Positions 1 through 7,246 of a DNA stretch of 45,031 nt are shown in pieces. The stretch is from Bacteroidaceae bacterium (GTDB lineage Bacteria; Bacteroidota; Bacteroidia; Bacteroidales; Bacteroidaceae), in the NCBI GenBank assembly GCA_017471185.1, contig JAFUVZ010000029.1, forward strand, positions 1-45,031, read 5' to 3'. Position numbers and translations under genes: made by a program. Positions within the stretch are counted from its first letter, which is position 1. Every line of letters starts with the position of its first letter. The notes under the pieces were generated by a model. That model did no database searches. It saw only the letters and a program-made list of their open reading frames with translations, and had not been told where the DNA came from.

Positions 1-327
1 ACAATGGAAATACAACCTCTTGAGGGTGCGAACAGCGACAGGGCTGACAGCTATCATTCATGGAGTGGTGGCTCTCATTGGATGGTGTTCAGCAGCAGAA
101 GGATAGACGGGTATTATTCAAGGCCATACATTACATATATTGATGACGATGGAAAAGCATCTAAACCTTTTTTGTTACCTCAACACAATCCTCATAAGTT
201 CTACAATGACCAAATGATGAGTTACAACCTGCCTGAACTGGTGAATGGGGAAGTGCAAGTCAGTCAGCGAAAGATTGCGTTGGCGTTGAATAATCGACAA
301 GGGGTAAATATGTCTTTCAAGAAATAA
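1..327 (+). CDS. C-terminal end of a WD40/PD40-like propeller protein (partial)
   Basis: The reading frame is open from the first base of the window and stops at 325-327, so this is the 3' end of a longer gene whose start lies upstream; the ATG at base 4 is probably internal. The visible residues contain a repeat of the PD40 (TolB-like propeller) type, SWSGGSHWMVFSSRR, followed by RPYITYIDDDGKASKPFLLPQ. In Bacteroidales, large exported or periplasmic TPR plus PD40 proteins end this way and are often annotated as TolB-like or cytochrome c biogenesis proteins. The role of the whole protein cannot be judged from this fragment. The gene ends about 10 bp before the promoter of the Rpn-like gene. 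Confidence 0.6.
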   Translation, partial: TMEIQPLEGANSDRADSYHSWSGGSHWMVFSSRRIDGYYSRPYITYIDDDGKASKPFLLPQHNPHKFYNDQMMSYNLPELVNGEVQVSQRKIALALNNRQGVNMSFKK

Positions 328-337
328 TTCTATTATC

Positions 338-368
338 TTTTGCAATTCAAAAAAAACACCTATCTTTG
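338..368 (+). promoter_or_regulatory. Bacteroidetes-type promoter of the deleted rpn gene
   Basis: TTTG at 338-341, a 19-bp spacer, then TATCTTTG at 361-368. Both elements match the Bacteroidetes vegetative consensus (TTTG, 19-21 bp, TAnnTTTG). The same elements with the same spacing precede the second rpn copy at 44227-44257. Confidence 0.75.
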
Positions 369-417
369 TCATCGATAACTATATTATTAAATTTTAATCA
401 TTCATAACTTTACCACT

Positions 418-846
418 ATGGCTAAATTTGTGAACCCCTTTGTGGACATGGCTTTCAAGCGCATTTCCGGGCGTGAGGAGAGCAAGAGACTGATGATTGA
501 CTTCCTGAATGCGGTGATTGGCGACAAGAACCCTGTGCTGGTTGACTTAGAGAATGCAGCTACCCGTCTTGGTATGACCTTCGACGAAGAGGTAGCTTAC
601 CAGCGTGCTTTAAAGCGCATGTGGGACTATGATGCCGTGATGGAAGGCGAGCGTGAATATGCGAGGGCAAAAGGCCTTGAGGAAGGGCTGGAACAAGGTC
701 TTGCAGAAGGAAGAGAGAAAGGTCTTGCAGAAGGAAGAGAAGAAGAGAGACTCAGTATGGCTATGAGCCTTAAGTCATTAGGTGTTGATGTGGAAACAAT
801 AGCCAAAGCCTCAGGGCTCTCAATCGAAAAGATTGAATCTTTATAA
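418..846 (+). CDS. Rpn/PD-(D/E)XK nuclease-transposase family protein with internal in-frame deletion
   Basis: The 142-residue product starts MAKFVNPFVDMAFKRISG and later has YQRALKRMWDYDAVMEGE. Both blocks match the gene at 44304, where they lie near residues 1-31 and 218-235. Here they are separated by about 30 residues, so roughly 155 residues are missing. The missing part includes the aspartate (D63) and ExQ (E77) of the nuclease core, so catalysis should be lost. The junction aligns with two DRK-encoding stretches of the long copy. The C-terminal tail is intact: Gly/Glu-rich repeats (EGLEQGLAEGRE) and a final helical SLGVDVETIAKASGLS segment, both typical of the family. It has a good promoter and terminator, so it may still be expressed. 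Full-length relatives are linked to RecA-independent recombination. Confidence 0.8.
   Translation: MAKFVNPFVDMAFKRISGREESKRLMIDFLNAVIGDKNPVLVDLENAATRLGMTFDEEVAYQRALKRMWDYDAVMEGEREYARAKGLEEGLEQGLAEGREKGLAEGREEERLSMAMSLKSLGVDVETIAKASGLSIEKIESL
697..744 (+). repeat. Two tandem 24-bp repeats in the rpn tail
   Basis: Bases 697-720 and 721-744 are near-identical 24-mers, each starting GGTCTTGCAGAAGGAAGAGA. They encode GLAEGREK and GLAEGREE. A unit of 8 codons keeps the frame, so the charged tail can lengthen or shorten without frameshift. Confidence 0.8.
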
Positions 847-852
847 TTATAG

Positions 853-880
853 AGAGGTGAACCTAAAATGGCTCACCTCT
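853..880. terminator. Terminator between the rpn copy and ridA
   Basis: AGAGGTGA (853-860) pairs perfectly with TCACCTCT (873-880) around a 12-nt loop and is followed by TTAT. It lies 6 bp after the rpn stop and between convergent genes, so it probably ends the rpn transcript and may also serve ridA. Confidence 0.7.
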
Positions 881-913
881 TTATCTTACTAACCCCTATC
901 CGAAGAATGATTC

Positions 914-1291
914 CTATCTTGCAGCAATACACTCTATCTCTACCATAGCGCCTTTGGGCAAGGTCTTGACAGCCACCGCGGAACGAGCCGGGAACGGAGC
1001 CTTGAAATAGGAAGCATACACCTCATTCATGGCAGCGAAATCATTCATGTCTGCCAGGAAAACGGTGGTCTTCACTACATTGTCAAGCGACAGGCCTGCT
1101 TCTTCCAAAATAGCCTGAGCATTGAGGATGGACTGACGAGTCTGCTCCTGGATGCCTCCCTCTGGGAACTGGCCTGTAGCAGGATCTATAGGTAACTGAC
1201 CAGAGGCATATACGAATCCGTTGGCCTCAATAGCCTGACTGTAAGGTCCGATAGCTGCCGGAGCCTTTTCTGTACTAATCACTTTCTTCAT
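914..1291 (-). CDS. ridA: RidA family reactive enamine/imine deaminase
   Basis: A 125-residue RidA/YjgF/UK114 protein, the usual family length. The family hydrolyses reactive 2-aminoacrylate and related enamines released by PLP-dependent dehydratases, giving 2-keto acids and ammonia, in the cytoplasm as a trimer. Visible signatures are IGPYSQAI (14-21), [10 protein letters not shown] (28-37), PARSAV (101-106) with the substrate-binding arginine at R103, and [10 protein letters not shown] (114-123) with the conserved glutamate E118. A longer open frame to 1360 exists, but homologues start at MKKVIST and a good promoter lies between 1305 and 1336, so ATG at 1291 is preferred. It is monocistronic and divergent from hpt. 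Confidence 0.93.
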   Translation of the reverse strand: MKKVISTEKAPAAIGPYSQAIEANGFVYASGQLPIDPATGQFPEGGIQEQTRQSILNAQAILEEAGLSLDNVVKTTVFLADMNDFAAMNEVYASYFKAPFPARSAVAVKTLPKGAMVEIECIAAR

Positions 1292-1304
1292 ACTTTTTTT
1301 ACAG

Positions 1305-1336
1305 CAAAAATATGAATAATCTTCTACTTTAGCAAC
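1305..1336 (-). promoter_or_regulatory. Promoter of ridA
   Basis: On the minus strand, GTTG (1336-1333), a 20-bp spacer and TATTTTTG (1312-1305) match the Bacteroidetes consensus. The -7 element ends 13 bp from the chosen ATG, inside the longer open frame, which supports the shorter start. Confidence 0.6.
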
Positions 1337-1407
1337 TTTTATTACCAATACTATAGCCATATCTCAAAAAAAAACACTAATTTTGCCACATTCTTAAAAC
1401 TATCATC

Positions 1408-1944
1408 ATGGAAAAGATACATGTAAAGGACAGAGATTTCAAGATTTTCATCAGTAGCGAGGAGATTCTGAAAGAGGTGGACAGAGTGGCAGACAGCCTG
1501 AACAAAGACCTTGTTGACAAGGAGCCTTTGTTTCTGAGTGTACTCAACGGCTCGTTCATGTTTACTGCCGACCTGATGAAACGCATCACCATACCTTGCG
1601 AAGTACAGTTCGTAAAGGTGGCTACCTATGAGGGAATGGGCTCCACAGGTAAGATGAAGGAACTGATTGGCGTGGGTGATGAGATCAAGGGGCGAACCGT
1701 CGTGATTGTAGAGGATATTGTGGATACAGGCTTCACGATGCAGCAACTGATAGAGAGCCTCAAGGCCAAACAGCCAAAGGAAATTCATATCTGCACTTTA
1801 CTGGTGAAACCTGACAAGCTGAAGGTAGATCTGGACATAGAGTATGTGGCGATGAAGATTCCAAATGGCTTCATCGTGGGCTATGGCCTTGACTATGATG
1901 GATTCGGGAGGAACTATCCTGACATTTATACAGTAATTAAATAA
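1408..1944 (+). CDS. hpt: Hypoxanthine phosphoribosyltransferase
   Basis: A 178-residue type I phosphoribosyltransferase converting hypoxanthine (and usually guanine) plus PRPP to the nucleoside monophosphate in purine salvage. The PRPP loop is VVIVEDIVDTGFTM (98-111). The N-terminal LFLSVLNGSFMFTADLMKRI and the GMGSTGKM flexible loop (77-84) are characteristic of bacterial Hpt. Length matches the family. It is followed after 13 bp by adk, so the two nucleotide-metabolism genes are probably one operon. A TAATTTTG at 1378-1385 could be its -7 element, but I see no good -33 partner. Assignment is secure from motifs. Confidence 0.95.
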   Translation: MEKIHVKDRDFKIFISSEEILKEVDRVADSLNKDLVDKEPLFLSVLNGSFMFTADLMKRITIPCEVQFVKVATYEGMGSTGKMKELIGVGDEIKGRTVVIVEDIVDTGFTMQQLIESLKAKQPKEIHICTLLVKPDKLKVDLDIEYVAMKIPNGFIVGYGLDYDGFGRNYPDIYTVIK

Positions 1945-1957
1945 AAACTATAATAGT

Positions 1958-2530
1958 ATGTTGAATATCGTTATTTTCGGTGCTCCCGGCTCTGGCAAGG
2001 GAACACAAAGTGAGAAGATTGTAGAGAAGTATGGCATCAACCACATCTCAACAGGTGATGTGCTTCGTGCAGAGATTAAGAATGGTACGGAACTGGGCAA
2101 GACTGCTAAGGGTTACATTGATCAGGGTCAGTTGATTCCTGATTCTCTGATGGTGGATATCCTGGCTGCTAAGTTCGACAGCTTCGAAGATAGCAAGGGC
2201 GTTATTTTCGACGGTTTCCCACGCACCATCCCACAGGCAGAGGCTCTGAAGCAAATGCTGAAGGACCGTGGTCAGGAAGTAAGCGTGATGCTGGACCTGG
2301 AAGTGCCAGAAGACGAGCTGATGACTCGCCTCATCAAGCGTGGACAGATGAGCGGTCGTGCTGACGACAACGAGGAGACTATCAAGAAACGTCTGGTTGT
2401 TTATCACTCACAGACCTCTCCACTGATCGACTGGTATAAGCAGGATGGCAAGTATCAACATATCAATGGTCTGGGTGAGCTTGACCGCATCTTTGCTGAC
2501 ATTTGCGAAGCAATCGATAAAGTTTTATAA
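1958..2530 (+). CDS. adk: Adenylate kinase
   Basis: A 190-residue adenylate kinase (ATP + AMP to 2 ADP), cytoplasmic and essential in most bacteria. It has the P-loop GAPGSGKGT (8-16), the AMP-binding STGDVLR segment, FDGFPRT (about 82-88) and the LID-flanking arginines in LIKRGQMSGRADDNEETIKKRL-type sequence. The LID is short and has no four-cysteine zinc site, giving about 190 residues as in other Bacteroidetes instead of about 214 in E. coli. It sits 13 bp downstream of hpt and 88 bp upstream of obgE, with a heptamer-repeat spacer in between. Confidence 0.96.
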   Translation: MLNIVIFGAPGSGKGTQSEKIVEKYGINHISTGDVLRAEIKNGTELGKTAKGYIDQGQLIPDSLMVDILAAKFDSFEDSKGVIFDGFPRTIPQAEALKQMLKDRGQEVSVMLDLEVPEDELMTRLIKRGQMSGRADDNEETIKKRLVVYHSQTSPLIDWYKQDGKYQHINGLGELDRIFADICEAIDKVL

Positions 2531-2543
2531 ATTATTGAACTGG

Positions 2544-2620
2544 AGGATTGAGCATTAATCATTACCCTATGGTAATCTTTAATGCTCAATGTTTAACGTT
2601 CAATGTTCAATGTAAATAAT
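2544..2620 (+). repeat. Heptanucleotide repeat spacer with stem-loop between adk and obgE
   Basis: From 2581 the sequence reads in 7-bp steps: AATGCTC, AATGTTT, AACGTTC, AATGTTC, AATGTAA. The same periodicity can be traced back to about 2544 (AGGATTG, AGCATTA, ATCATTA). The left part also forms a stem: GAGCATTAA (2550-2558) pairs with TTAATGCTC (2579-2587), and after a 2-nt mismatch ATTACC (2561-2566) pairs with GGTAAT (2571-2576) around a CTAT loop. The array runs up to the obgE start codon. It belongs to the same heptamer family as the spacers at 28606, 39447 and 43392. Confidence 0.75.
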
Positions 2621-3782
2621 GGCAGATTCTAATTTCGTTGATTATGTAAAGATCTATTGCCGCTCTGGAAAGGGTGGCAAAGGCTCTACCCACATGCGTC
2701 GTGTAAAGTACATCCCTAAAGGCGGACCAGACGGAGGCGACGGAGGACGTGGAGGCAGTGTGATATTGCGTGGTAACCGCAACTACTGGACACTGCTTCA
2801 CCTGAAGTACAACCGTCATGTGATAGCCGGCAATGGAGAGCATGGTTCCCGTAACAAATCTACAGGCAAGGCTGGAGAGGATAAGTATATCGAGGTGCCT
2901 TGCGGTACTGTGGTCTATAATGCGGAGACAGGCGAATATGTTTGCGACGTGACGGAAGACGGGCAGGAGGTGGTATTGCTCAAAGGTGGAAGAGGCGGTT
3001 TGGGCAACTGGCATTTCGCTACCGCTACCCGTCAGGCTCCTGATTTTGCGCAACCAGGAGAGCCAGAAACGGAAATGACTGTCATTATGGAGTTGAAACT
3101 ATTGGCAGACGTGGGGCTCGTAGGTCTGCCCAACGCTGGCAAATCCACATTGTTATCTGTGGTTTCGGCCGCTAAGCCCAAAATCGCCAACTATCCTTTC
3201 ACTACTTTGGTACCCAACATCGGTATTGTTTCTTATCGTGACAACCAGTCATTTGTGATGGCTGACATACCTGGCATTATTGAAGGTGCCAGCGAGGGTA
3301 AAGGTCTGGGATATCGTTTCTTGCGTCATATAGAGCGAAATTCCCTGCTATTGTTCATGGTGCCAGCTGATGCTGATGATGTGACACAAGAATTCAAGCT
3401 ATTACTCCGTGAACTGGTAAACTTTAACCCTGAACTGGCTGACAAACAGCGTGTATTGGCCATCACTAAGTGTGATATGCTCGACGAGGAGTTGATGGCA
3501 GAGATGGAGAAGACCTTGCCAGATGATGTGCCTCATGTTTTCATCTCCTCCATCACAGGTTTGGGAATCCAGACTTTGAAAGACCTGCTTTGGAGTGAAT
3601 TGCAAAAGGAAATTCCTGTGGCTAACGATACCTTGGTGCATCGTCCGAAGGAAATCACTTACCTGCAACAGGAAATGGAAGAGGAAGGTGAGGATGAAGA
3701 TATTACTCCTACCACCATCTTCATGGATGAAGAGGAAGAGGATTGGCACGACTTTTATGACGAAGACGAAGAGGCCAACTAA
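2619..3782 (+). CDS. obgE: GTPase ObgE/CgtA, ribosome assembly
   Basis: A 387-residue Obg-family GTPase that acts in 50S maturation and stress or growth control. The N-terminal glycine-rich Obg fold (about 1-157) contains [12 protein letters not shown] (35-46) and GGRGGLGN. The G domain has G1 GLPNAGKS (169-176), the switch segment NYPFTTL (191-197), G3 DIPG (216-219) and G4 TKCD (283-286). The C-terminal tail is strongly acidic (EEEGEDED, then [19 protein letters not shown]), as in Bacteroidetes ObgE. The start ATG at 2619 lies directly after the heptamer array. Its stop codon overlaps the stop codon of the convergent methyltransferase gene (shared 3779-3782), leaving no intergenic terminator. 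Confidence 0.96.
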   Translation: MADSNFVDYVKIYCRSGKGGKGSTHMRRVKYIPKGGPDGGDGGRGGSVILRGNRNYWTLLHLKYNRHVIAGNGEHGSRNKSTGKAGEDKYIEVPCGTVVYNAETGEYVCDVTEDGQEVVLLKGGRGGLGNWHFATATRQAPDFAQPGEPETEMTVIMELKLLADVGLVGLPNAGKSTLLSVVSAAKPKIANYPFTTLVPNIGIVSYRDNQSFVMADIPGIIEGASEGKGLGYRFLRHIERNSLLLFMVPADADDVTQEFKLLLRELVNFNPELADKQRVLAITKCDMLDEELMAEMEKTLPDDVPHVFISSITGLGIQTLKDLLWSELQKEIPVANDTLVHRPKEITYLQQEMEEEGEDEDITPTTIFMDEEEEDWHDFYDEDEEAN

Positions 3783-5209
3783 ATCACATCAAACTTTTCT
3801 GGGATATAGCTGCTTCTGATTCTCCATTCCTGGGGATAGAGGTTGTTGGCTCTATTGCCCAAATTCTTAACAAAGCCAATCGGTAGTTTCCTATAAGTCA
3901 GCAAGACATACCCCTTGGGGGCATCAGGTGGCAATACCACCGACTCTTTGCGAAGGTAGGCAATGGCCTGTGTATAACTTACCTCCTGACAAGCAAAAGC
4001 AACTGTATTAAGTTGGGTACTCATGGCCAAAGGATGCGCAGGAATAGGTTCCGTCCCTTTCAAGACGGCAACCTGAACGCCAGCTTCTTGTATTTTCAAT
4101 CCATTCGCCTTTCCCCACAGATAAAACGATGCCAATGATAGCGGCAAAGCCCGCACACCTTCCTCAGAAACTTGCCAAAAATAATACTCAGGATGAATCA
4201 CCCATCGCTGAACTTCTCGTAGGATATCCTTAATAGGTAAAGACAGCTGTCTCTTATCTTTTTTCTTTTTCTTGTTTTTTTCAAAGGCTGACACATCTGG
4301 CAAACGGAAAGGTCTGAATCCTGGTTCTTCCGGTTTGCGAAGCACTGCCATGAAAAAACCTTCGCCTTTCACCCTGTGCTGCATAAAATGATAGACAGGG
4401 AAATCATCTCCTATCAAGTTACCCAACACATCACATCCCTCAGGAACAACAACTGGTAGAACACTCGCCCCGAACTCCTGCATAATCCAAGAGACATTAT
4501 GTTCATCTTCTTCCGCATTGTAGGTACAGGTACTGTATATCAGTAAACCACCAGGCTTCAATGCACTCCATATATTATATATAAGATGTCGTTGGCGTTC
4601 TGCGCACATCTGCACATTGTCAAGACTCCAACAGGCAATCGCCTCATCATCCTTACGGAACATACCCTCTCCTGAGCAAGGCACATCTGCGAGAATCAAA
4701 TCAAAGCAATTGGTGCAATCCGCAAAATCCTCAGAGGCATTGTTGGTAACCATCATATCGGGATGGCCCCACTTTACCAGATTCTCCGCCAGAATCTGGG
4801 CACGGTTACGCATAATCTCATTACAGACAAGCATACTTCCTTCTGGCAACACAGAGCGTAACAAGGTGGATTTACCACCAGGAGCGGCACATAAGTCGAG
4901 CGCAAAAACAGGTTTGTCAACATACTGGCGTATAGCCTGACTGACGAACATTGAGGATGCTTCCTGCACATAATAGCAGCCTGCATGAAGCAAAGGATCG
5001 AAAGTAAACTGAGGACGTTCCTTGAGATATCTGCCTTCCTCGCACCAGAGCACACGTTCCAACATATCCTCACCTTTCATCTTCAAAGGATTAAGTCGGA
5101 TACTGACAGGTTGTTCCGCCTGCATGGCATTTACCAGCTGCTGGCATGCATCTTTTCCTAAAAGGGAATCCATCTGAGATATGAATTCTGAAGCGAGTTC
5201 TTTCATCAT
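3779..5209 (-). CDS. RsmF/NOL1-NOP2-Sun family RNA cytosine-C5 methyltransferase
   Basis: A 476-residue SAM-dependent m5C methyltransferase of the RsmB/RsmF type, acting on rRNA (possibly tRNA) cytosines. Motifs are clear: SAM-binding [12 protein letters not shown] (about 105-115), motif [10 protein letters not shown] (175-182) with C178, and motif VI YSTCTY (225-230) with the catalytic C228. The N-terminal SIRLNPLK is the usual family signature. The roughly 180-residue C-terminal part, ending [16 protein letters not shown], resembles the RsmF (YebU) C-terminal domains rather than RsmB. Start could be either of two adjacent ATGs (5209 or 5206). It is convergent with obgE and divergent from the DUF6249 gene. 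Confidence 0.88.
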   Translation of the reverse strand: MMKELASEFISQMDSLLGKDACQQLVNAMQAEQPVSIRLNPLKMKGEDMLERVLWCEEGRYLKERPQFTFDPLLHAGCYYVQEASSMFVSQAIRQYVDKPVFALDLCAAPGGKSTLLRSVLPEGSMLVCNEIMRNRAQILAENLVKWGHPDMMVTNNASEDFADCTNCFDLILADVPCSGEGMFRKDDEAIACWSLDNVQMCAERQRHLIYNIWSALKPGGLLIYSTCTYNAEEDEHNVSWIMQEFGASVLPVVVPEGCDVLGNLIGDDFPVYHFMQHRVKGEGFFMAVLRKPEEPGFRPFRLPDVSAFEKNKKKKKDKRQLSLPIKDILREVQRWVIHPEYYFWQVSEEGVRALPLSLASFYLWGKANGLKIQEAGVQVAVLKGTEPIPAHPLAMSTQLNTVAFACQEVSYTQAIAYLRKESVVLPPDAPKGYVLLTYRKLPIGFVKNLGNRANNLYPQEWRIRSSYIPEKFDVI

Positions 5210-5211
5210 TC

Positions 5212-5243
5212 TTGCTTTTTATGCATGCAAAATTATAACTTTG
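5212..5243 (+). promoter_or_regulatory. Promoter of the sigma-factor operon
   Basis: TTG at 5212-5214, a 21-bp spacer and TAACTTTG at 5236-5243. The distance to the first ATG (5340) leaves a leader of about 90 nt. Confidence 0.55.
5228..5235 (-). promoter_or_regulatory. -7 element of the methyltransferase promoter
   Basis: TAATTTTG read on the minus strand (5235-5228), 18 bp from the ATG at 5209. It abuts the plus-strand -7 element at 5236-5243, so the two divergent promoters overlap. The -33 partner is only a T-run. Confidence 0.45.
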
Positions 5244-5339
5244 CAAGGAAATAATGAAAAAAAACACACTCAGATGCAACTTTTAACGCTTTGAGCTGCG
5301 TCTAATGTACAAAATAACGAAATAAAAACAATTGCAGAT

Positions 5340-6032
5340 ATGAGAAGAATCATGATGACACTGGCGGTAGCAACAATGGGAATGACCGCCATGATGGCGC
5401 AAAGCCATGAAGTAACTACCACCGACAAAGACGGCAACAAGGTGGTGTATGAGATTAGCGATGCAGCAGCAACCAAAGGTGACACGCTGAGCATAACGAC
5501 CTTTGATCCGAAAAGCGTTGCCAAGAGCGACAGCATCAACAATGCGAACAAAGGAGAGGATTATGAACTCACGAAAGAAGACATCAGGTCTATTATGCAT
5601 GAAATGGACATTGACACAGGGTTATCTAGCGCTTTGGGATTCATTATTTTAAGCATCTCACTTTGTGTGATATTACCTATCGTATTTGTCCTGGCAGTGT
5701 TATTATACCGCTACTACAGCCGCAAGAAGAAGTATGAGTTGGCACAAAGAATCGTGGATAGCGGACAGCCCTTGCCAGATAACTTCCTGAACGAATTGAA
5801 GGAAGAATACCGTGAAGACGCAGGACTGTTTGAGAAGGGCGTTAAAAATGTGGCGATAGGTATTACTTTGACCATCTTCCTCTGGTTAATGACCGGCGAA
5901 GCCTTTCTTGCCAGCATCGGCCTGTTTGTGGTAGCCAACGGTGCAAGCCAGCTCCTTTCGTACTACCACCACAAAGGCAAAATCTTTAAAGAGGACAGCA
6001 TTAAGAATATTGATACTAACAGCAACGACTAA
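5340..6032 (+). CDS. DUF6249-type exported membrane protein
   Basis: A 230-residue protein with an N-terminal signal peptide (MRRIMMTLAVATMGMTAMMAQ, cut near 21). A polar periplasmic stretch of about 85 residues follows (KDGNKVVYEISDAAATKGD). Then come a strong membrane span near 99-125 and a short cytoplasmic KKKYELAQRIVDSGQPLPDNFL segment. Two further hydrophobic segments end the protein (near 170-205, VAIGITLTIFLWLMTGEAFLA). The RIVDSGQPLP motif and topology fit DUF6249 proteins, commonly encoded beside sigma factors in Bacteroidetes. It ends 7 bp before the sigma gene. Molecular function is unknown; involvement in signalling to the sigma factor is inferred from position only. Confidence 0.6.
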   Translation: MRRIMMTLAVATMGMTAMMAQSHEVTTTDKDGNKVVYEISDAAATKGDTLSITTFDPKSVAKSDSINNANKGEDYELTKEDIRSIMHEMDIDTGLSSALGFIILSISLCVILPIVFVLAVLLYRYYSRKKKYELAQRIVDSGQPLPDNFLNELKEEYREDAGLFEKGVKNVAIGITLTIFLWLMTGEAFLASIGLFVVANGASQLLSYYHHKGKIFKEDSIKNIDTNSND

Positions 6033-6039
6033 CTGAGAG

Positions 6040-6585
6040 ATGATTAATTCACTGAGTGATATATCACTGGTGACCCAAGTAGTGGTATTGCACAATAAAA
6101 GTGCGTTCGACCAACTGGTCAGGAAGTACCAGTCGCAAATGCGACGGTTCTTCCTGAACCAGACTTGTGGAGACAAGGAGCTCAGTGATGACCTGGCACA
6201 AGACACATTCATCAAGGCATATACAAGCCTGACCAGCTTCAAAGGAGCGGCAAATTTTACAACTTGGCTCTATAGAATTGCATATAATGTTTTTTTTGAT
6301 TATATTCGCAGTCAGAAACCTACTTCTGATTTAGAGGTGGTGACAACGGATGCCGACTATAGTCATGAGCAGCAGGACATCGGTAAGAAGATGGATGTCT
6401 ATGCTGCCTTGCAACAATTGAAAGAGGCAGAAAGAACCTGTATCACCCTCTTTTATATGGAGGAGTTGGAGATCAAGAAGATTGCCGAGATTACAGGGAT
6501 GGCAGAGGGAACGGTGAAAAGCCATCTGAGCCGTGGAAAAGAAAAGATGGCCAACTATTTAAAACAAAACGGATATGGAAGATAG
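6040..6585 (+). CDS. ECF-type RNA polymerase sigma factor
   Basis: A 181-residue sigma-70 family protein with only regions 2 and 4. Region 2 covers about 22-90 (FDQLVRKYQ, DLAQDTFIKAYTSL, FTTWLYRIAYNVFFDYIR). Region 4 covers about 125-178 (LKEAERTCITLFYMEELEIK, then the helix-turn-helix IAEITGMAEGTVKSHLSRGKEKM). It directs RNA polymerase to a specific set of promoters. It follows the DUF6249 gene by 7 bp and overlaps the next gene by 11 bp, so the three are translationally linked. No zinc-finger anti-sigma gene or FecR gene is adjacent; the small membrane protein downstream takes the usual anti-sigma position. Confidence 0.9.
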   Translation: MINSLSDISLVTQVVVLHNKSAFDQLVRKYQSQMRRFFLNQTCGDKELSDDLAQDTFIKAYTSLTSFKGAANFTTWLYRIAYNVFFDYIRSQKPTSDLEVVTTDADYSHEQQDIGKKMDVYAALQQLKEAERTCITLFYMEELEIKKIAEITGMAEGTVKSHLSRGKEKMANYLKQNGYGR

Positions 6586-6898
6586 TGACAAGTTGATAGA
6601 GCAGTTTATGAAGCAGAATCGGCAGGAGATATCCGACAATGGCTTCACGGAACGGGTGATGCAGACTTTGCCCGACGGCAAGGCTCAGCGAGACTGGCTG
6701 CCTACAGTTTGGAATGCAGTCATGATGGCGGTAGTGGTCATACTGTTCTTCGTATTCGGTGGGGTGAGTCGGGTAGAAAATGCTCTTTACCAGTATCTTG
6801 ACGGAGTTTTAACACAAGGCATAGACATGAGGGTGATATTCGCGTTAATGTGCGCCTTCGTATTCTACATATCCCGAAAGACGTTACAGGAAGCTTGA
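6575..6898 (+). CDS. DUF5056-like small membrane protein, possible anti-sigma partner
   Basis: A 107-residue protein whose ATG lies inside the 3' end of the sigma gene (11-bp overlap). It begins with a soluble segment of about 45 residues, MEDSDKLIEQFMKQNRQEI, then ISDNGFTERVMQTLP. Two hydrophobic spans follow, near 47-65 (AVMMAVVVILFFVFGG) and 85-103 (MRVIFALMCAFVFYIS). The N-terminal pattern, a short helix plus NGFTERVM, resembles DUF5056 proteins of Bacteroidales that sit directly after ECF sigma genes. A cytoplasmic sigma-binding head anchored in the membrane would fit an anti-sigma factor, but that is inference; there is no HxxxCxxC zinc motif. Confidence 0.6.
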   Translation: MEDSDKLIEQFMKQNRQEISDNGFTERVMQTLPDGKAQRDWLPTVWNAVMMAVVVILFFVFGGVSRVENALYQYLDGVLTQGIDMRVIFALMCAFVFYISRKTLQEA

Positions 6899-6928
6899 TG
6901 AATGTTGAATCTTTAAATATTTAGAATT

Positions 6929-7168
6929 ATGGGAATTATCATTAGCATTATTATCGGATGTGTATGCGGTTTCTTAGCAGGCAAGATTATGAAAGGTGGA
7001 GGCTTTGGTTTCTTAATCAACCTGCTATTAGGTATCGTTGGTGGTGCCGTTGGCAGCTGGCTCTTCAGTCTGGTAGGCATTAACTGGGGTGGTCTGTTCG
7101 GTGAGATTGGTACAGGAACCATCGGTGCCATCGTAGTGCTCTACATTGCTTCCTTGTTTAAAAAATAA
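6929..7168 (+). CDS. GlsB/YeaQ/YmgE family stress membrane protein
   Basis: A 79-residue, glycine-rich, wholly hydrophobic protein with three predicted spans: MGIIISIIIGCVCGFLAGKI, GFLINLLLGIVGGAVGSWLF and GTGTIGAIVVLYIASLF. This is the GlsB/YeaQ/YmgE (transglycosylase-associated) pattern, a small inner-membrane protein induced by general or envelope stress in several bacteria. Its biochemical role is unknown. It lies 30 bp after the DUF5056-like gene in the same direction, so it may be part of the sigma-factor operon. The next gene has its own operator region. Confidence 0.85.
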   Translation: MGIIISIIIGCVCGFLAGKIMKGGGFGFLINLLLGIVGGAVGSWLFSLVGINWGGLFGEIGTGTIGAIVVLYIASLFKK

Positions 7169-7183
7169 GGTTTCAAAGTGACA

Positions 7184-7202
7184 TTTGCAACCAGGTTGCA
7201 AA
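7184..7202. promoter_or_regulatory. Perfect 19-bp palindrome upstream of the metal ATPase
   Basis: TTTGCAACC (7184-7192), a central A, and GGTTGCAAA (7194-7202) form a perfect inverted repeat. It ends 11 bp before the -7 element and 44 bp before the ATG, covering the -33 region. Size and position suit a dimeric repressor such as a Fur/Zur-type or other metal sensor. The regulator's identity is inference. Confidence 0.7.
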
Positions 7203-7212
7203 ACTATTGCCA

Positions 7213-7220
7213 TACTTTTG
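7213..7220 (+). promoter_or_regulatory. -7 element of the metal ATPase promoter
   Basis: TACTTTTG matches TAnnTTTG and lies 26 bp before the ATG at 7247. The -33 position falls inside the palindrome at 7184-7202, so a bound protein would block polymerase. Confidence 0.55.
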
Positions 7221-7246
7221 TAGCGGAAATAAAAAACTACAAGAGT

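Noticed and set aside
1378-1385. TAATTTTG as the hpt promoter
   Set aside because: The -7 match is good but no TTTG/TTG is found 19-21 bp upstream, so it is mentioned only as a possibility in the hpt entry.
7178-7246. N-terminal extension of the metal ATPase
   Set aside because: The extension would be encoded by the operator palindrome and promoter, and the His-rich start at 7247 is more natural.
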